NCBI GenBank assembly: GCA_937922945.1
Contig: CAKZUP010000062.1
Coordinates: 1 to 64,000, forward strand
Length of the DNA: 64,000 nucleotides
DNA from: an uncultured Granulosicoccaceae bacterium
GTDB lineage: Bacteria > Pseudomonadota > Gammaproteobacteria > Granulosicoccales > Granulosicoccaceae
Direction: 5' to 3'
The position numbers and the translations under genes were made by a program. This document shows, piece after piece, positions 26,150-36,541 of this stretch. The notes beneath the pieces are model-generated. The model saw nothing but the letters and a program-made list of their open reading frames with translations, was not told the DNA's origin and did not search any database. Position 1 is the first letter of the stretch. Every line of letters starts with the position of its first letter.

Positions 26150-27307
26150 ATGGGTAGCGTTCTCGGTAGTCGAAAATTTCGGGAGATCTTTTTTCAGGCA
26201 TTAGTCCTGTCTATAGTGGCTGCACTGCTTATCGCGATGGTGATGAACACCCGAGCGTCGCTTGAAGCACAGAGCCTGACAACAGGCTTCGGGTTTCTCG
26301 AGCGCTCAACTGGTTGGGATTTTTCGTTTTCGGTCTTACCGTATTCAATAAGTGACTCCTACAGCAAGACGATTCTTATTGGGTTTCTCAACACCCTGCT
26401 TCTTGGTTTTCTCGGCATCTCATTGGCAACGATTATCGGTATTGCGATAGGGCTGATAAGAACATCCAAAAATACTTTGTTTGCCATGTTAGGTACTGTT
26501 TACGTAGAAATTTTTCGGAACGTGCCGCTGATACTTCAAGCTATTTTCTGGTATTCAATTGTTTCGCATTTGCCAAAACCGCGTCAGGCCTACTCGATCG
26601 GAGACGCTGTATTTCTCAGTGGACGAGGACTCTATTTCCCGGTGTTCAACATCGCAATCTGGTCAGTCGCAATCATGATGTTACTTGTCGTGGCGTGGTT
26701 GTTTTTTCTACCATGGCTACGCGAAAGGCTGAATCACTCACACTCGTATCATTTAATAAAGCGCAGCGGCTGGCTATTGCTGCCTGTGATATTACTGGCT
26801 ATTGCGTACTTCGCCAGGGTACCAGATACGCCGTTGCTCAATATGCCAGCACTCAAAGGCTTGAATTTCAAAGGTGGAATGCGTATGCCACCAGAGCTAT
26901 CGGCATTGGTTATCGCCATTGCTCTTTATGGCGGCGCGTACATCGGAGAGGTGGTTCGAGCAGGCTTGATGTCGGTTCCCAAGGGGCAAATTGAGGCAGG
27001 TTTTGTTAACGGGCTAAAACCCTTTCATATTTTTTCACGTATCCGTTTACCGTTGGCCATTAGAGCAGTATTGCCGTCACTAACCAATCAGTACGTACAA
27101 CTAATGAAAGCCACAACCATTGGCATTGTGATTGGCTTTTCCGATCTGTTTATGATTATTTCAACGTCAATAAACCAGAGCGGACAAACTCTGGAACTTC
27201 TCGCCATACTGATGATTGGTTTTTTAATCATCAACCTGAGTATTGCGTTCGTTATGAACACGATAAACAAAAAAATTGCCATCAAAGGCTATGAGGTGAA
27301 AAGCTAG
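26150..27307 (+). CDS. aapQ: Amino-acid ABC transporter permease AapQ
   Basis: A 385-residue inner-membrane protein, longer than simple HisM-type permeases, as expected for AapQ/BztB. The first helix (ALVLSIVAALLIAMVM) is followed by a periplasmic segment (GFLERSTGWDFSFSVL). The canonical permease core follows, with the EAA-like loop EVVRAGLMSVPKGQIEAGFVNGLKPFHIFSRIRLPLAI, which contacts the ATPase. It heterodimerises with AapM. The gene lies 133 bases after aapJ, beyond a hairpin, and 4 bases before aapM. Confidence 0.92.
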   Translation: MGSVLGSRKFREIFFQALVLSIVAALLIAMVMNTRASLEAQSLTTGFGFLERSTGWDFSFSVLPYSISDSYSKTILIGFLNTLLLGFLGISLATIIGIAIGLIRTSKNTLFAMLGTVYVEIFRNVPLILQAIFWYSIVSHLPKPRQAYSIGDAVFLSGRGLYFPVFNIAIWSVAIMMLLVVAWLFFLPWLRERLNHSHSYHLIKRSGWLLLPVILLAIAYFARVPDTPLLNMPALKGLNFKGGMRMPPELSALVIAIALYGGAYIGEVVRAGLMSVPKGQIEAGFVNGLKPFHIFSRIRLPLAIRAVLPSLTNQYVQLMKATTIGIVIGFSDLFMIISTSINQSGQTLELLAILMIGFLIINLSIAFVMNTINKKIAIKGYEVKS

Positions 27308-27311
27308 TCTC

Positions 27312-28391
27312 ATGGCAAATACCCCTACAACGCTGCCCCCAACGATACCGCTTACGCACACCATAAAACAAAATCTTTTTTCATCACCATTTAATACATT
27401 GGTCACATTGTTGACTGCGGCGTTCTTCATTACCATTACATACAAGTTTGTTGACTGGGCATTCATATCCAGTATTTGGAGCACCGAAGACGAACCACTG
27501 TGCAAAGAAGCGACTGGCGCATGTTGGTCTGTAATTGATGCAAGACACCGCATTATATTCTTTGGCTTGTTTCCCTACGAGGAGCACTGGCGATCAACGC
27601 TTGCCTGTGTTGTGATGATCGCAACTATTATCGCCTCCTGTGTTCCGTGGTTCTGGAGCACCGCCAAACTCAGCACCTTGTGGCTGCTTGGCTTTTGTAC
27701 ATTTTATATATTGATGCACGGTGGCTTGTTTGGTTTAAGCGTTATTACACCCGAGCGTTGGGGGGGGCTGGCACTCACAATATTTATATTTGCAGCAGTA
27801 TCAATAATCGGGATGCCACTTTCAATTGTGTTGGCGCTTGGGCGACGATCAAAATTACCGGTTATAGCCCGCTTGTTTGGTCTGTTTATTGATTTTTTCC
27901 GATCTCTGCCGCTCTTAACGATATTGTTTACTGCCGCAGTCATAACACCTTTTTTACTACCTGGATGGCTACAAGGAGACAAGCTCTACCGGGTTATTGC
28001 AGGCTTTGCCATATTTTTCGCGTGCTATCAGGCTGAAAATATCCGGGCCGGTTTACAGGCTATTCCACCGGGTCAGGACGAGGCGGGCCTTACGCTGGGT
28101 TTAAGCTATATGCAGCGCGTAACACGGATTCAATTACCGCAAGCGTTTCGTAATTCCCTTCCAGCGATCGTTAATCAGTTTGTTATAACCTTCAAAGAAA
28201 CCTCGATAGTGACGATTGTGGGGTTTTTCGAAATACTGGCCTCTGGCTCTGCTGCTTTCGGTACCGGAAAATGGACGGTGTATTACATCGAAGTCTATGT
28301 GTTTATCGCTGCCATTTATTTTATATTCGTATTTTCGTTATCAAGATACGGCGCATACCTTGAGAGAAAACTGAGAGTAGGACATGGTTGA
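27312..28391 (+). CDS. aapM: Amino-acid ABC transporter permease AapM
   Basis: This 359-residue permease is the partner of AapQ. A long N-terminal part contains [12 protein letters not shown] and two or three extra helices. The core permease domain starts around [24 protein letters not shown], and the ATPase-contact loop is [38 protein letters not shown]. It ends eight bases inside the aapP gene, so translation of the two is coupled. All parts are intact. Confidence 0.92.
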   Translation: MANTPTTLPPTIPLTHTIKQNLFSSPFNTLVTLLTAAFFITITYKFVDWAFISSIWSTEDEPLCKEATGACWSVIDARHRIIFFGLFPYEEHWRSTLACVVMIATIIASCVPWFWSTAKLSTLWLLGFCTFYILMHGGLFGLSVITPERWGGLALTIFIFAAVSIIGMPLSIVLALGRRSKLPVIARLFGLFIDFFRSLPLLTILFTAAVITPFLLPGWLQGDKLYRVIAGFAIFFACYQAENIRAGLQAIPPGQDEAGLTLGLSYMQRVTRIQLPQAFRNSLPAIVNQFVITFKETSIVTIVGFFEILASGSAAFGTGKWTVYYIEVYVFIAAIYFIFVFSLSRYGAYLERKLRVGHG

Positions 28392-29142
28392 TCAATCAAA
28401 TTCAGATATTCCTGCCGTTACTATGACGCAAGTGAATAAGTGGTACGGTGACTTCCATGTGCTAAAAGATATCAATTTGCAAGTAGCCGATGGAGAAAAA
28501 GTCGTGGTTTGCGGCCCCTCGGGCTCTGGCAAATCAACATTGATACGGTGTATTTGTAAATTGGAGGATCATCAACGTGGCACCATCAATGTACTTGGCA
28601 CAGAATTAAACGACAACATTGCGAATATCGATGAAATCAGGCGAGAGGTTGGTATGGTGTTCCAACAGTTCAATCTCTTTCCACACATGACTGTGCTTGA
28701 GAACTGCACGCTAGCGCTCACACTGGTACGCAAGAAATCACGCAAAGAAGCTGATGCTATCGCTATGCAGTTCCTGAAAAAAGTACGTATACCTGAACAG
28801 TCAACAAAATACCCCGGCGAACTGTCCGGCGGGCAACAGCAACGGGTGGCGATAGCTCGATCGCTGTGCATGAACCCCGAAATCCTCCTGTTCGATGAAC
28901 CGACATCAGCGTTGGATCCTGAAATGATTTCGGAAGTACTTGATGTCATGGTTGCGCTCGCAGAAGAAGGCATGACCATGGTTTGCGTAACGCACGAAAT
29001 GGGCTTCGCTCGCCGCGTTGCCGATCGCGTTATCTTTATGGATGAAGGCGAAATTGTCGAACAAAATTCACCACAGGAATTTTTCGACAACCCCGAAAAT
29101 GAGCGTACTAAACTGTTTTTAAGCCAGATACTGCAACACTAA
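28384..29142 (+). CDS. aapP: Amino-acid ABC transporter ATP-binding protein AapP
   Basis: A 252-residue ATPase of the polar amino acid class (GlnQ/HisP-like). Walker [10 protein letters not shown] is at about 39-47, the Q-loop is in [20 protein letters not shown], the signature is [15 protein letters not shown], Walker B is [14 protein letters not shown] and the switch His is in CVTHEMGFA. It overlaps the end of aapM by eight bases and is the last gene of the operon. The 74-base gap to the convergent choline-sulfatase gene holds no clear terminator. Confidence 0.93.
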   Translation: MVDQSNSDIPAVTMTQVNKWYGDFHVLKDINLQVADGEKVVVCGPSGSGKSTLIRCICKLEDHQRGTINVLGTELNDNIANIDEIRREVGMVFQQFNLFPHMTVLENCTLALTLVRKKSRKEADAIAMQFLKKVRIPEQSTKYPGELSGGQQQRVAIARSLCMNPEILLFDEPTSALDPEMISEVLDVMVALAEEGMTMVCVTHEMGFARRVADRVIFMDEGEIVEQNSPQEFFDNPENERTKLFLSQILQH

Positions 29143-29216
29143 CCAAGCGCACGCAACGCAGAAACAGCTCACCAGGCAACACAGACCACTACCGACCCAA
29201 CCATGCTCTCAATGGG

Positions 29217-30752
29217 CTATTGCTCTACCCTGTAGGCCAAGTACCCTCGCCGCTCCACTGTAGGGAACGCATCACCTCTGCGCACGTATTTCGAATTTTG
29301 TTCAAGCAACCGAGGAACGTGATCCCAAGGTTCCACCCTACCGATCGACAACGCAGCGTCCACCAGTTTTCGCTCTGATTGCGACCGGATAACATCATCT
29401 AACAGTGTATCCAGGGGCCATTTACTCTCAGCTATTTGGCAAAGCCTTGCCTCTTGCGGATGACCACGACCTGCTAAATTATCCAGCTCAAGCGGGTCGG
29501 TAGCAAGATCGTACAACGAAGCTGGATAAGCGCGCGACATCACCAACTTATAATTGCCGTCTACAACACACACTCGTGGCGCTTCAGTACCGCCATCGAT
29601 GTGCTCAGCAAAAACAGGGCCTTCCATGCTCTCACCACGCAGCGTTGGTAGCAAGCTTCTGCCGTGATACTCAGTGGATATATCGTCTGGCTTTACCTCA
29701 GCGATATCCAGCAGTGTGGGAAACACATCCAGTAATGACACCGCGGACGCCACCCGATTCGCAGCATAGTCAGGATGTGCAATTATCATGGGTATCTGAA
29801 TTGCCGGATTGTACAGTGTTTTCTTGAACCACATGCCTCGTTCGCCAATCATGTCACCATGATCGGATGAAAAAATCACCACCGTGTTCTGTGCAAATCC
29901 GCTCTCATTCAGCGCTTCCATCAAACGCCCAAACAGATGATCAATAAAGGAAATCATCCCATAGTAACCTCGACGGGCGCGGCGATAGTCAGCATCGCTT
30001 AATTCGCACTTGTCTTGTCCGTAGTGATAATACAAAGATTGACTATGCGGGTCTCGTTGATCGACCAGAATAAAAGGAACATTCGGAGCATCTATACCTT
30101 CATCTCGATAGAGGTCCCAATACTCTCTGGTTGTCACGTACGGGTCGTGGGGTTGCGTTAGAGATACAGTCATCATGAAGGGACGATCGTCTTCACTTCG
30201 GGCTCGTGAGTAAAGCTCACGTATCGCGTGGTGAATCACGTCCTCGTCGTAGTCAATTTGCATGGAACGCGCCACTGGCCCGGCGTCTTTCACTGTATCG
30301 ATAGTTGACACACCGAACGTATACGCCCGCTCTTCATCTTTATTAAAGTCGCGAAAATCTGGTGTGGGCGTCCAGGACATGTCAGCCGGGTATATCTCTG
30401 TGGTTAAACGCTCTTCATAACCATGGTATTGATCGGGCCCGACAAAATGCATTTTGCCGGCAATGCAAGTGTAATAGCCATGCAACCTGAGATAATGCGC
30501 GAACGTAGGAATCGCCGCGGGAAATTCAGCACCATTATCGTACGCACCTATACTGGAAGGTAATCTGCCTGACATCATGCCGAATCGCGATGGCGCGCAC
30601 AGTGGGTATGGGCAATAGGCATTCTCGAACACACTACCTTTTGCCGCCAAGCTATCCAGATGAGGTGTCTGGCAAACCTTACCTCCGTAGCTATTGAGCA
30701 CGAATGAGGTCAACTGATCGACCATGACCAGTAGGATGTTTGGTTTGGGCAT
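29217..30752 (-). CDS. betC: Choline-sulfatase
   Basis: About 511 residues from the ATG at 30752 (MPKPNILLVMVDQLTSFVLN), chosen because GGAGATTCT precedes it; a longer frame begins at 30788. The sulfatase signature CAPSR (Cys52) holds the cysteine matured to formylglycine. SGRLPSSIGAYDNGAEFPAA, KMHFVGPDQYHGYEERLTTE and the C-terminal WDHVPRLLEQNSKYVRRGD are diagnostic of BetC. It hydrolyses choline-O-sulfate to choline and sulfate in the cytoplasm. No betBA or choline transporter is in the window. It lies 57 bases downstream of a TPP-dependent enzyme on the same strand, and the two are probably one transcript. Confidence 0.9.
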   Translation of the reverse strand: MPKPNILLVMVDQLTSFVLNSYGGKVCQTPHLDSLAAKGSVFENAYCPYPLCAPSRFGMMSGRLPSSIGAYDNGAEFPAAIPTFAHYLRLHGYYTCIAGKMHFVGPDQYHGYEERLTTEIYPADMSWTPTPDFRDFNKDEERAYTFGVSTIDTVKDAGPVARSMQIDYDEDVIHHAIRELYSRARSEDDRPFMMTVSLTQPHDPYVTTREYWDLYRDEGIDAPNVPFILVDQRDPHSQSLYYHYGQDKCELSDADYRRARRGYYGMISFIDHLFGRLMEALNESGFAQNTVVIFSSDHGDMIGERGMWFKKTLYNPAIQIPMIIAHPDYAANRVASAVSLLDVFPTLLDIAEVKPDDISTEYHGRSLLPTLRGESMEGPVFAEHIDGGTEAPRVCVVDGNYKLVMSRAYPASLYDLATDPLELDNLAGRGHPQEARLCQIAESKWPLDTLLDDVIRSQSERKLVDAALSIGRVEPWDHVPRLLEQNSKYVRRGDAFPTVERRGYLAYRVEQ

Positions 30753-30809
30753 AGAATCTCCGATGCTTATTGTTTCGCCACAGACCAACTCCGATTAGGC
30801 CCGTTCAGG

Positions 30810-32432
30810 TTAAATTCGCATGCGCGGGACATCATGCGGGTCTAACCGAAGTTCAATCAGGTATGGTCCTTTGCGATGTTTAACCGCTTCAAGTGCTTCC
30901 TCGAGTTGGTCATTTGAACACACTTCCATTCCATCCCCACCCAGAGATTTTGCCACGTCGACGAAAGAAGGCCAATGAAATTCAGATAGCCCCGGATCCA
31001 TCTGGCGATCAACAAACTGTATATGTTCTGCACCGTAGGCTGAATCGTTGGCAACGATAACGATCAGGTCGAGCTCTAGTCGTACAGCGGTATTGAACTC
31101 ATTGATTCCACCCATCATGAATCCACCATCACCACTGAAAAGCACAATCGGTCGCTCGGGAGCAGCAACGGATGCACCTATGGCCTCTTGCAGCCCCAAA
31201 CCGATAGACCCGAAATTGACGGTGCAGACAAAACTCTGCGGGTCTGGAACCGACAGACGGCACCACACCTCTGTCATAAAACGACCACCGTCTGTGACCA
31301 ATAAGCGATCCTTTGGCAATGCGGCTTCCATACGCTCAAGGGCATAAACAAAGTTGACGAACCCATCTTTTGCAGTTGCCGATGCGGCCGGGTGCGCCGT
31401 TAACGTGTCGCTATCGAGTTCAGGTGTAAAGCCGCTAGCAGGTATTTCTGCCTCGTCTAACCAATACAGCATGGTCTCAGCAGTGAGTCCTGCATCAGCA
31501 ACCAGTGCGACATCCGGATGCAGCCCACCACCTATCGCTGTTGGCGCAACATCCACTTGCACGACTCGTTTATCCTTCATCAGCTTGCCACGATCGGTTG
31601 TGAATTCATGTAATGCAGTACCAAAACAAATGATGCAATCGGTGTTCGCAATCACTTCATAGGCAACCGGTGTTGATAGCGTGCCGAAAATATCCATGTT
31701 GTACGGATGACTGTTGAAAAGACCTTTTGCTTTGAGTGTGGTAGCTAACGGCGCCTCTAGCCGATCGGCCAATTTCACCAACTGTTCTTGCGCATTCACA
31801 GCACCACTGCCCGCCAGAATTAACGGACGTTTGGCCGATGCAATCATTCCAATTGCATCGTCGAGGGCATCGCCTTCGGCCACACCACCAGGTGCTGTAA
31901 ATACATCAAGCACTTGCATATCGTATTCGGCTTCCCGCCACATGAAGTCGGCGGGCATGTTCAGTACGATTGGACGGCGTTCAACTTGAGCGCGATAAAA
32001 GGCTTGCGCAACATCTTCACCAGCGGTTGCCGGTGTTCGAAGTTGCTCGAAGCCTGCCCCTGTAACTTTAACCAGACTACGCTGATCGATGCTTTGAAGG
32101 TGCCGAGGATTGTCTATAGGCGTGTCACCAGCAAAGATCACTAACGGTACGTGTCCTCGGGCAGTTTCAGTTAGAGCGGTAACGCAATTGGTTAACGCTG
32201 GCCCATGAGTAACTGTGGCGATTCCAACATTGCCCGAAACATGTGCATACGCTGACGCCATTAATACGCTGCTACCCTCGTGCGCCGCTGGTATAAAGCG
32301 ACCGTCGAATTCGCGTACAAAGCTATCTGCCATAAAAAGATTAGCATCCCCTATAAGCCCGAACATGGTCGTTACACCGTGTTCTTTAATCGCCCGGGCT
32401 ATCGATTGATAAACGTGCCTCTGTTGACTCAT
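30810..32432 (-). CDS. Thiamine-diphosphate-dependent enzyme, acetolactate-synthase-like
   Basis: This 540-residue protein has the three-domain layout of the acetohydroxyacid synthase/benzoylformate decarboxylase family. The N-terminal pyrimidine-binding domain contains the catalytic Glu in AAHEGSSVLMASAYA (about residue 51). The central domain follows, then the C-terminal pyrophosphate domain with GDGGFMMGGINEFNTAVRLE. No IlvH-like small subunit is adjacent, and the biosynthetic ilvC context is missing, so a catabolic role such as a 2-oxoacid decarboxylase or lyase is more likely than branched-chain synthesis. It precedes betC with a short gap and is divergent from an Lrp-type regulator, which may control both. 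Confidence 0.82.
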   Translation of the reverse strand: MSQQRHVYQSIARAIKEHGVTTMFGLIGDANLFMADSFVREFDGRFIPAAHEGSSVLMASAYAHVSGNVGIATVTHGPALTNCVTALTETARGHVPLVIFAGDTPIDNPRHLQSIDQRSLVKVTGAGFEQLRTPATAGEDVAQAFYRAQVERRPIVLNMPADFMWREAEYDMQVLDVFTAPGGVAEGDALDDAIGMIASAKRPLILAGSGAVNAQEQLVKLADRLEAPLATTLKAKGLFNSHPYNMDIFGTLSTPVAYEVIANTDCIICFGTALHEFTTDRGKLMKDKRVVQVDVAPTAIGGGLHPDVALVADAGLTAETMLYWLDEAEIPASGFTPELDSDTLTAHPAASATAKDGFVNFVYALERMEAALPKDRLLVTDGGRFMTEVWCRLSVPDPQSFVCTVNFGSIGLGLQEAIGASVAAPERPIVLFSGDGGFMMGGINEFNTAVRLELDLIVIVANDSAYGAEHIQFVDRQMDPGLSEFHWPSFVDVAKSLGGDGMEVCSNDQLEEALEAVKHRKGPYLIELRLDPHDVPRMRI

Positions 32433-32623
32433 TTTGATTCACTCATCGATCTAACCCCTGATACGGTTGCGGCCAGCAAAAAAGGCCCTGCTACACAGAC
32501 TAATACTTGGAGACTGTTTAAGGTACGATAATGAGAAAATCAGGATAAATTCCTTCTTTATTGTTGTATTTTTGCTAATTTAAGACTTATCAAACCCAAA
32601 ACGGATACATTTCAGGTGAATTT

Positions 32624-33085
32624 ATGCTCGACAAGTACGAAAAGCTGATTCTGGACGCATTGCAGCAAAATGGACGAGCCAGCACGCAAGAGTTATCAGA
32701 GCTCGTTGGCTTATCCCAATCACCTTGCTGGCGACGCGTTAAACGGCTGGAAGAAGATGGATACATCACCCGGTACTCAGCAATCCTCGACACTAAAAAA
32801 TTAGGATTAAACGCACTTGCACACATACAAGTGTCTCTGGTCGATCACACCAAATCGTCAATTGATAAATTTCAGGCTTTCATCGAAAAAAGTGGGCAAG
32901 TGCTGGAGTGTGCATCCACAACCGGGGAATTCGACTACATACTCAAAGTTGCAACGCGTGACCCAGAAAGCCTGGAAGAATTCATTGCAAAAAAACTGCT
33001 TCGACTTGGTGTTGTCAGAACAACAACAACCACGTTTATTCTGCGGCAAATGAAAGTATCCGGAGCATTGCCAGTAGACATGTAA
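32624..33085 (+). CDS. Lrp/AsnC-family transcriptional regulator
   Basis: A 153-residue regulator with an N-terminal winged helix-turn-helix (LDALQQNGRASTQELSELVG, SPCWRRVKRLEEDGYITRY) and a C-terminal RAM domain for effector binding and oligomerisation (FIEKSGQVLECASTTGEFDY, ILKVATRDPESLEEF). It is divergent from the TPP enzyme/betC genes, with an AT-rich 191-base spacer that is the likely operator region. A plausible effector is an amino acid or 2-oxoacid. An inverted repeat TGTCACA-N19-TGTGACA at 33124-33156, downstream of its stop, could form a terminator-like hairpin. Confidence 0.9.
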   Translation: MLDKYEKLILDALQQNGRASTQELSELVGLSQSPCWRRVKRLEEDGYITRYSAILDTKKLGLNALAHIQVSLVDHTKSSIDKFQAFIEKSGQVLECASTTGEFDYILKVATRDPESLEEFIAKKLLRLGVVRTTTTTFILRQMKVSGALPVDM

Positions 33086-33306
33086 CTGCTGACTCTGCCT
33101 ACCGTGAAGATAAAAAACCAGTCTGTCACAACTCTCAATTTAAAATTGGTGTGACATCGTCTCATACATATTTCAAACAGCATGGAAACTGTTACAAATT
33201 GATTCCATTATCTGTTAATCCGCTGTTTCTCCTATATGGTATTTATAGATTAACCAGCAAATCACGTTCTATAGCGCGATTTCTGCATGCCCATAAAGCG
33301 GAGCCG

Positions 33307-33915
33307 ATGCCAATGATATATAGAAACAAGATAACTTCTATTCAGCCGAATGATCACTCACTAACCGACCCACAAGCCAAGAACGATCAACCAGACCTTA
33401 ACAGGCGACGCGTTATACAAGGCGCTGTCTTGTCAACAACCGCGATGGTTGTACCCGGAGTGGCGAGTGCAATTTGCAATCCTGCTGCGCATTCCCTGGC
33501 CAAAACCGAAAACACCATGGGAATAGATTCAGCGTTAAGCAGTGAGGATGTTGCGATTGAACTGGTCGAAACAGAAACATCATTGAAAGGCGGCAAAATG
33601 GCCAGAGTCACTATAACCAACAGTAGTCATCGGTCTATAAAATTGAACCATGTTTCCCCCGGCGCTATCTCAACTCAAAAGGGTGTTTATCAGCTAAACG
33701 CGACCTTAAGCAAAAACCCATTAAGCCTGAGATCAGGTGGTGTTTATCAATTTTGGTTAACACCCGATGATGGAACGCAGGCGCTGCATTCGAGCAGACC
33801 CAAGCAGATATTGGGCAAAGCCAATATTTCAACAACGCTTGAAGTATCGGTGAAAACGAAACTCGATTCCGGTCCGTGGAAAGGTACGCAGCGAGTACAG
33901 GCGTTGATCGCATAA
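33307..33915 (+). CDS. Tat-exported protein of unknown function (paralogue of the 60.2 kb protein)
   Basis: From the ATG at 33307 the protein has about 202 residues; ATGs at 33313 and 33151 are alternatives, but the upstream 52 residues look non-coding. After a charged N-region comes a twin-arginine signal, LNRRRVIQGAVLSTTAMVV ending near GVASA. The mature part is a small beta-rich domain (VAIELVETETSLKGGKMARV, TITNSSHRSIKLNHVSPGAI, GVYQFWLTPDDG). The same layout, with RRKLLQG and a matching hydrophobic core, is found in the gene at 60187-60666. The Tat route suggests a folded or cofactor-bearing periplasmic protein. No cysteine cluster or known metal motif is visible, and I cannot assign a family. 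Confidence 0.6.
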   Translation: MPMIYRNKITSIQPNDHSLTDPQAKNDQPDLNRRRVIQGAVLSTTAMVVPGVASAICNPAAHSLAKTENTMGIDSALSSEDVAIELVETETSLKGGKMARVTITNSSHRSIKLNHVSPGAISTQKGVYQLNATLSKNPLSLRSGGVYQFWLTPDDGTQALHSSRPKQILGKANISTTLEVSVKTKLDSGPWKGTQRVQALIA

Positions 33916-33940
33916 TTACCACAGATTCGTCTTAATAAGG

Positions 33941-33959
33941 CCGCCATGCTCGATGGCGG
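33941..33959. terminator. Probable terminator after the Tat protein gene
   Basis: Perfect 7-base stem CCGCCAT/ATGGCGG with loop GCTCG, 25 bases after the stop, followed by TCT and AT-rich DNA but no true T-run. Confidence 0.55.
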
Positions 33960-34284
33960 TCTACATTCATATACGTTCGGATTAGATGCTTACCAATATG
34001 GGTAATGCCACGCTCCGTTAGCATTAGTGAACAACACCGGCCTCGAAATTATCCCACCCAGGGATACGTTATCGTTATTTACGCTCACGACTTGACCGTC
34101 CAGCCTTGACGGAATTTAATGGAGGTGTGAGCACAGTCACAATATGACTTCTAAAGGGCAAATATTAACCGTTCCGAATGAAGTGCAATGAGCGTTATGG
34201 AGAACAATTACTCGCTAAATCGCAGCCTAAACGGTAGGATTATCCAATTGAGCAAACTCTTGCCGCATTTATCCGTTTAGCGCT
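33960..34284. other. Intergenic region upstream of the radical SAM gene
   Basis: No gene is recognised. A small inverted repeat CCGTC-N7-GACGG lies at 34097-34113. The start of the radical SAM gene has no strong ribosome-binding site (TTTAGCGCT before the ATG). Confidence 0.35.
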
Positions 34285-36156
34285 ATGAAGCAATCGACCA
34301 CACTCATTGAAGTAAACATTTTTGATCAAATGTTGCCTCTCACCTCTGGCTATCTTCAGTCATACGCGAGTCAAAATGATGAAATCGTAGAGTCATTCGA
34401 TTTCTACAAATTCAGCACCACGGTCCACGCCAGCGATGAAAGCATTCTTGATGACGTTCTCGCGAAGAACAGCCGAGTATATGCGCTAAGCTGTTATCTT
34501 TGGAATATCCGCATAATGATGCGGGTTGCGAAAAAAATTGTGGAAACACACCCCGACTCTTATGTGCTTCTGGGTGGCCCTCAAGTGATGCATCACGGAC
34601 ACCAATATTTAAACGCGAACAACGAGAACCTGATCATTTGCAATGGAGAAGGTGAAATCACTTTTTCAAACTTTCTGCTCGAAGTAAATAAAGCGTCACC
34701 TGACTTCACCAATGTGAAAGGCCTGACGTTTTATCGCGATGGCAAAATGATCACCACCGACGCCCAACCTCGTCTTAAATCATTGAACGAAATACCCTCT
34801 CCCCACACAACCGGTGTTTTCGACGGTAAGTACCGAATGGCTGTTATGGAAACCAATCGCGGTTGTCCGTTTCGCTGTTCCTATTGTTACTGGGGCGCTG
34901 CCACGAACGATAAAGTCCACAAGTTTGAAAATGATCGTCTTCGTCAGGAGATATCCTGGCTAGGAGAAAATCAGATTCCCATACTTTATATGGCCGATGC
35001 AAACTGGGGAATGTTGAAAAGAGATATCGATCTATCCAGCCACATCGCCGAGAGTAAAAAAAAGTACGGTATGCCTTTTTATATTTACTTCTCCGCTGCC
35101 AAGAATTCTCCTGGTCGTGTATCTGAAATAGCAGACGTGTTTGACAAGGCAGGCATGATGAATATCCAGCCGGTTTCGTTACAAACCATGAGTCAAACCG
35201 CTCTGGAGAAAGTCGATAGAAGTAATATCAAATCGGAAGCCTACCAAACACTGCAAAACGACTTAAACGATAAAGGCATTAGCTCTTTTATTGAATTAAT
35301 CTGGCCTCTGCCCGGAGAAACACTCTCTACCTTCAAGCAAGGTGTAGAAGATTTATGCGGCATGAACGCCGCAGCCTTAATGGCCTACCCCAATATCCTG
35401 TTGCACAATACTCCCATGTACAACCAGCGAGAAGAGCTTGGAATTGAAACCAGGGTAGTAAAAGATAACGCCTCTGAAGCGGAATTAATCGTTACCACCG
35501 AGCAGGTCTCGTACCAGGATTTTCAGGACGGCTTATCCTACTTTTACGGGACACTTGCTCTATACAATTCCCAGGCGCTGGCTCGTTGCTCTCGGTGGTT
35601 ACACGAAAACAAAATAATGAGCTACGGGCAACTGTTCCAAAGTTTTGTGGAGTTTTGCGAAAAATCTCAACCAAATGAATTCACTTCATTTGTTAAATCA
35701 TCCATCGCGAATGACAAATACTACGAGATCACCAATTATCCAACCATCTATCATATAACCCTGCACTCGCATAGGGATGAGTTCGACGATCTGTTATTCG
35801 ACTTCTGCAGCCAACAATCATGGTGGGAAGATGAAGATGCAGGTTTCCTGTTCGAACTGGATTTGCTGACGAAGCTGTATCTTTATTCCAATACGCCAGT
35901 GAAAACTCATCAATCCAGACTGCGTTACATTCAAATCGTGGGTACGACTGACAAAACCATTACTGCACAAATTCCAGAAAAATTCATCAAACACTTGAGT
36001 GATGATGAAATCCATGATGGTGGGCTGATTCATCTAAATCATTCACGGGATCAATTTCCGTTTAATGAAGAACAGTCACTTGAGGAAAACGCACAGTATT
36101 GTGCCGGGCGTATACAGATGATTGGGTTGAATGTCGCCGAGTGGAAATCACTTTAA
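34285..36156 (+). CDS. Orphan B12-binding-type radical SAM protein
   Basis: This 623-residue protein has an N-terminal region with the Rossmann-like layout of cobalamin-binding radical SAM enzymes (YVLLGGPQVMHHG near 93-105, ICNGEGEITFSNFL). The radical SAM core has the cluster motif Cys194-x3-Cys198-x2-Cys201 in RGCPFRCSYCYWGA. No DxHxxG base-off motif is seen, as in many class-B enzymes. PVSLQTMSQTALEKVDRSN and ELIWPLPGETLSTFKQG are the usual later core motifs. A long C-terminal domain of about 200 residues contains a WWEDEDAGFLFELD segment. No maturase, peptide or synthetase gene is adjacent, so the substrate is unknown. Relatives act as methyltransferases, in anaerobic ring formation, or on natural products. 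Confidence 0.82.
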   Translation: MKQSTTLIEVNIFDQMLPLTSGYLQSYASQNDEIVESFDFYKFSTTVHASDESILDDVLAKNSRVYALSCYLWNIRIMMRVAKKIVETHPDSYVLLGGPQVMHHGHQYLNANNENLIICNGEGEITFSNFLLEVNKASPDFTNVKGLTFYRDGKMITTDAQPRLKSLNEIPSPHTTGVFDGKYRMAVMETNRGCPFRCSYCYWGAATNDKVHKFENDRLRQEISWLGENQIPILYMADANWGMLKRDIDLSSHIAESKKKYGMPFYIYFSAAKNSPGRVSEIADVFDKAGMMNIQPVSLQTMSQTALEKVDRSNIKSEAYQTLQNDLNDKGISSFIELIWPLPGETLSTFKQGVEDLCGMNAAALMAYPNILLHNTPMYNQREELGIETRVVKDNASEAELIVTTEQVSYQDFQDGLSYFYGTLALYNSQALARCSRWLHENKIMSYGQLFQSFVEFCEKSQPNEFTSFVKSSIANDKYYEITNYPTIYHITLHSHRDEFDDLLFDFCSQQSWWEDEDAGFLFELDLLTKLYLYSNTPVKTHQSRLRYIQIVGTTDKTITAQIPEKFIKHLSDDEIHDGGLIHLNHSRDQFPFNEEQSLEENAQYCAGRIQMIGLNVAEWKSL

Positions 36157-36541
36157 AACGGGGAGCTCAGACTGCTGCTAACATAGCTTTTCAGAGCTTT
36201 CTCATCAGCGCCACTCACATCTCCCCGCTAAACATCGCCAACTGATATTTGATGCGGAACAACAGTTCCGGTCCAGTCCTTTGCAGTTAACTTTGCCCCA
36301 CAATAGCATCCATTAACGTTCTATGCGTTAGGTGCCTGAATTTGCGCAGCCGGCTATTTATCTCTTAATACGAGCTGGTAGGTTACATCGTTGCTCGGAA
36401 CTGTTCAGTTATAAAAAGATCTGCCAATACCACTTAAGTATCGAAGCACTTATCTTAGGAAATAGAATGGTATCTAATCCTTAATTGACTGGCTTAGTAA
36501 CCTACATAAACCGTTAGCAGGAACACAAAAATCAGAACATC
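36157..36541. other. Intergenic region upstream of the GGDEF-EAL gene
   Basis: No gene is recognised. GTAGGTTAC at 36378-36386 and its inverted copy GTAACCTAC at 36497-36505 could form a long-range loop or mark a regulator site. AGCAGGAACACAAAAATCAG lies before the ATG at 36542. Confidence 0.35.
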
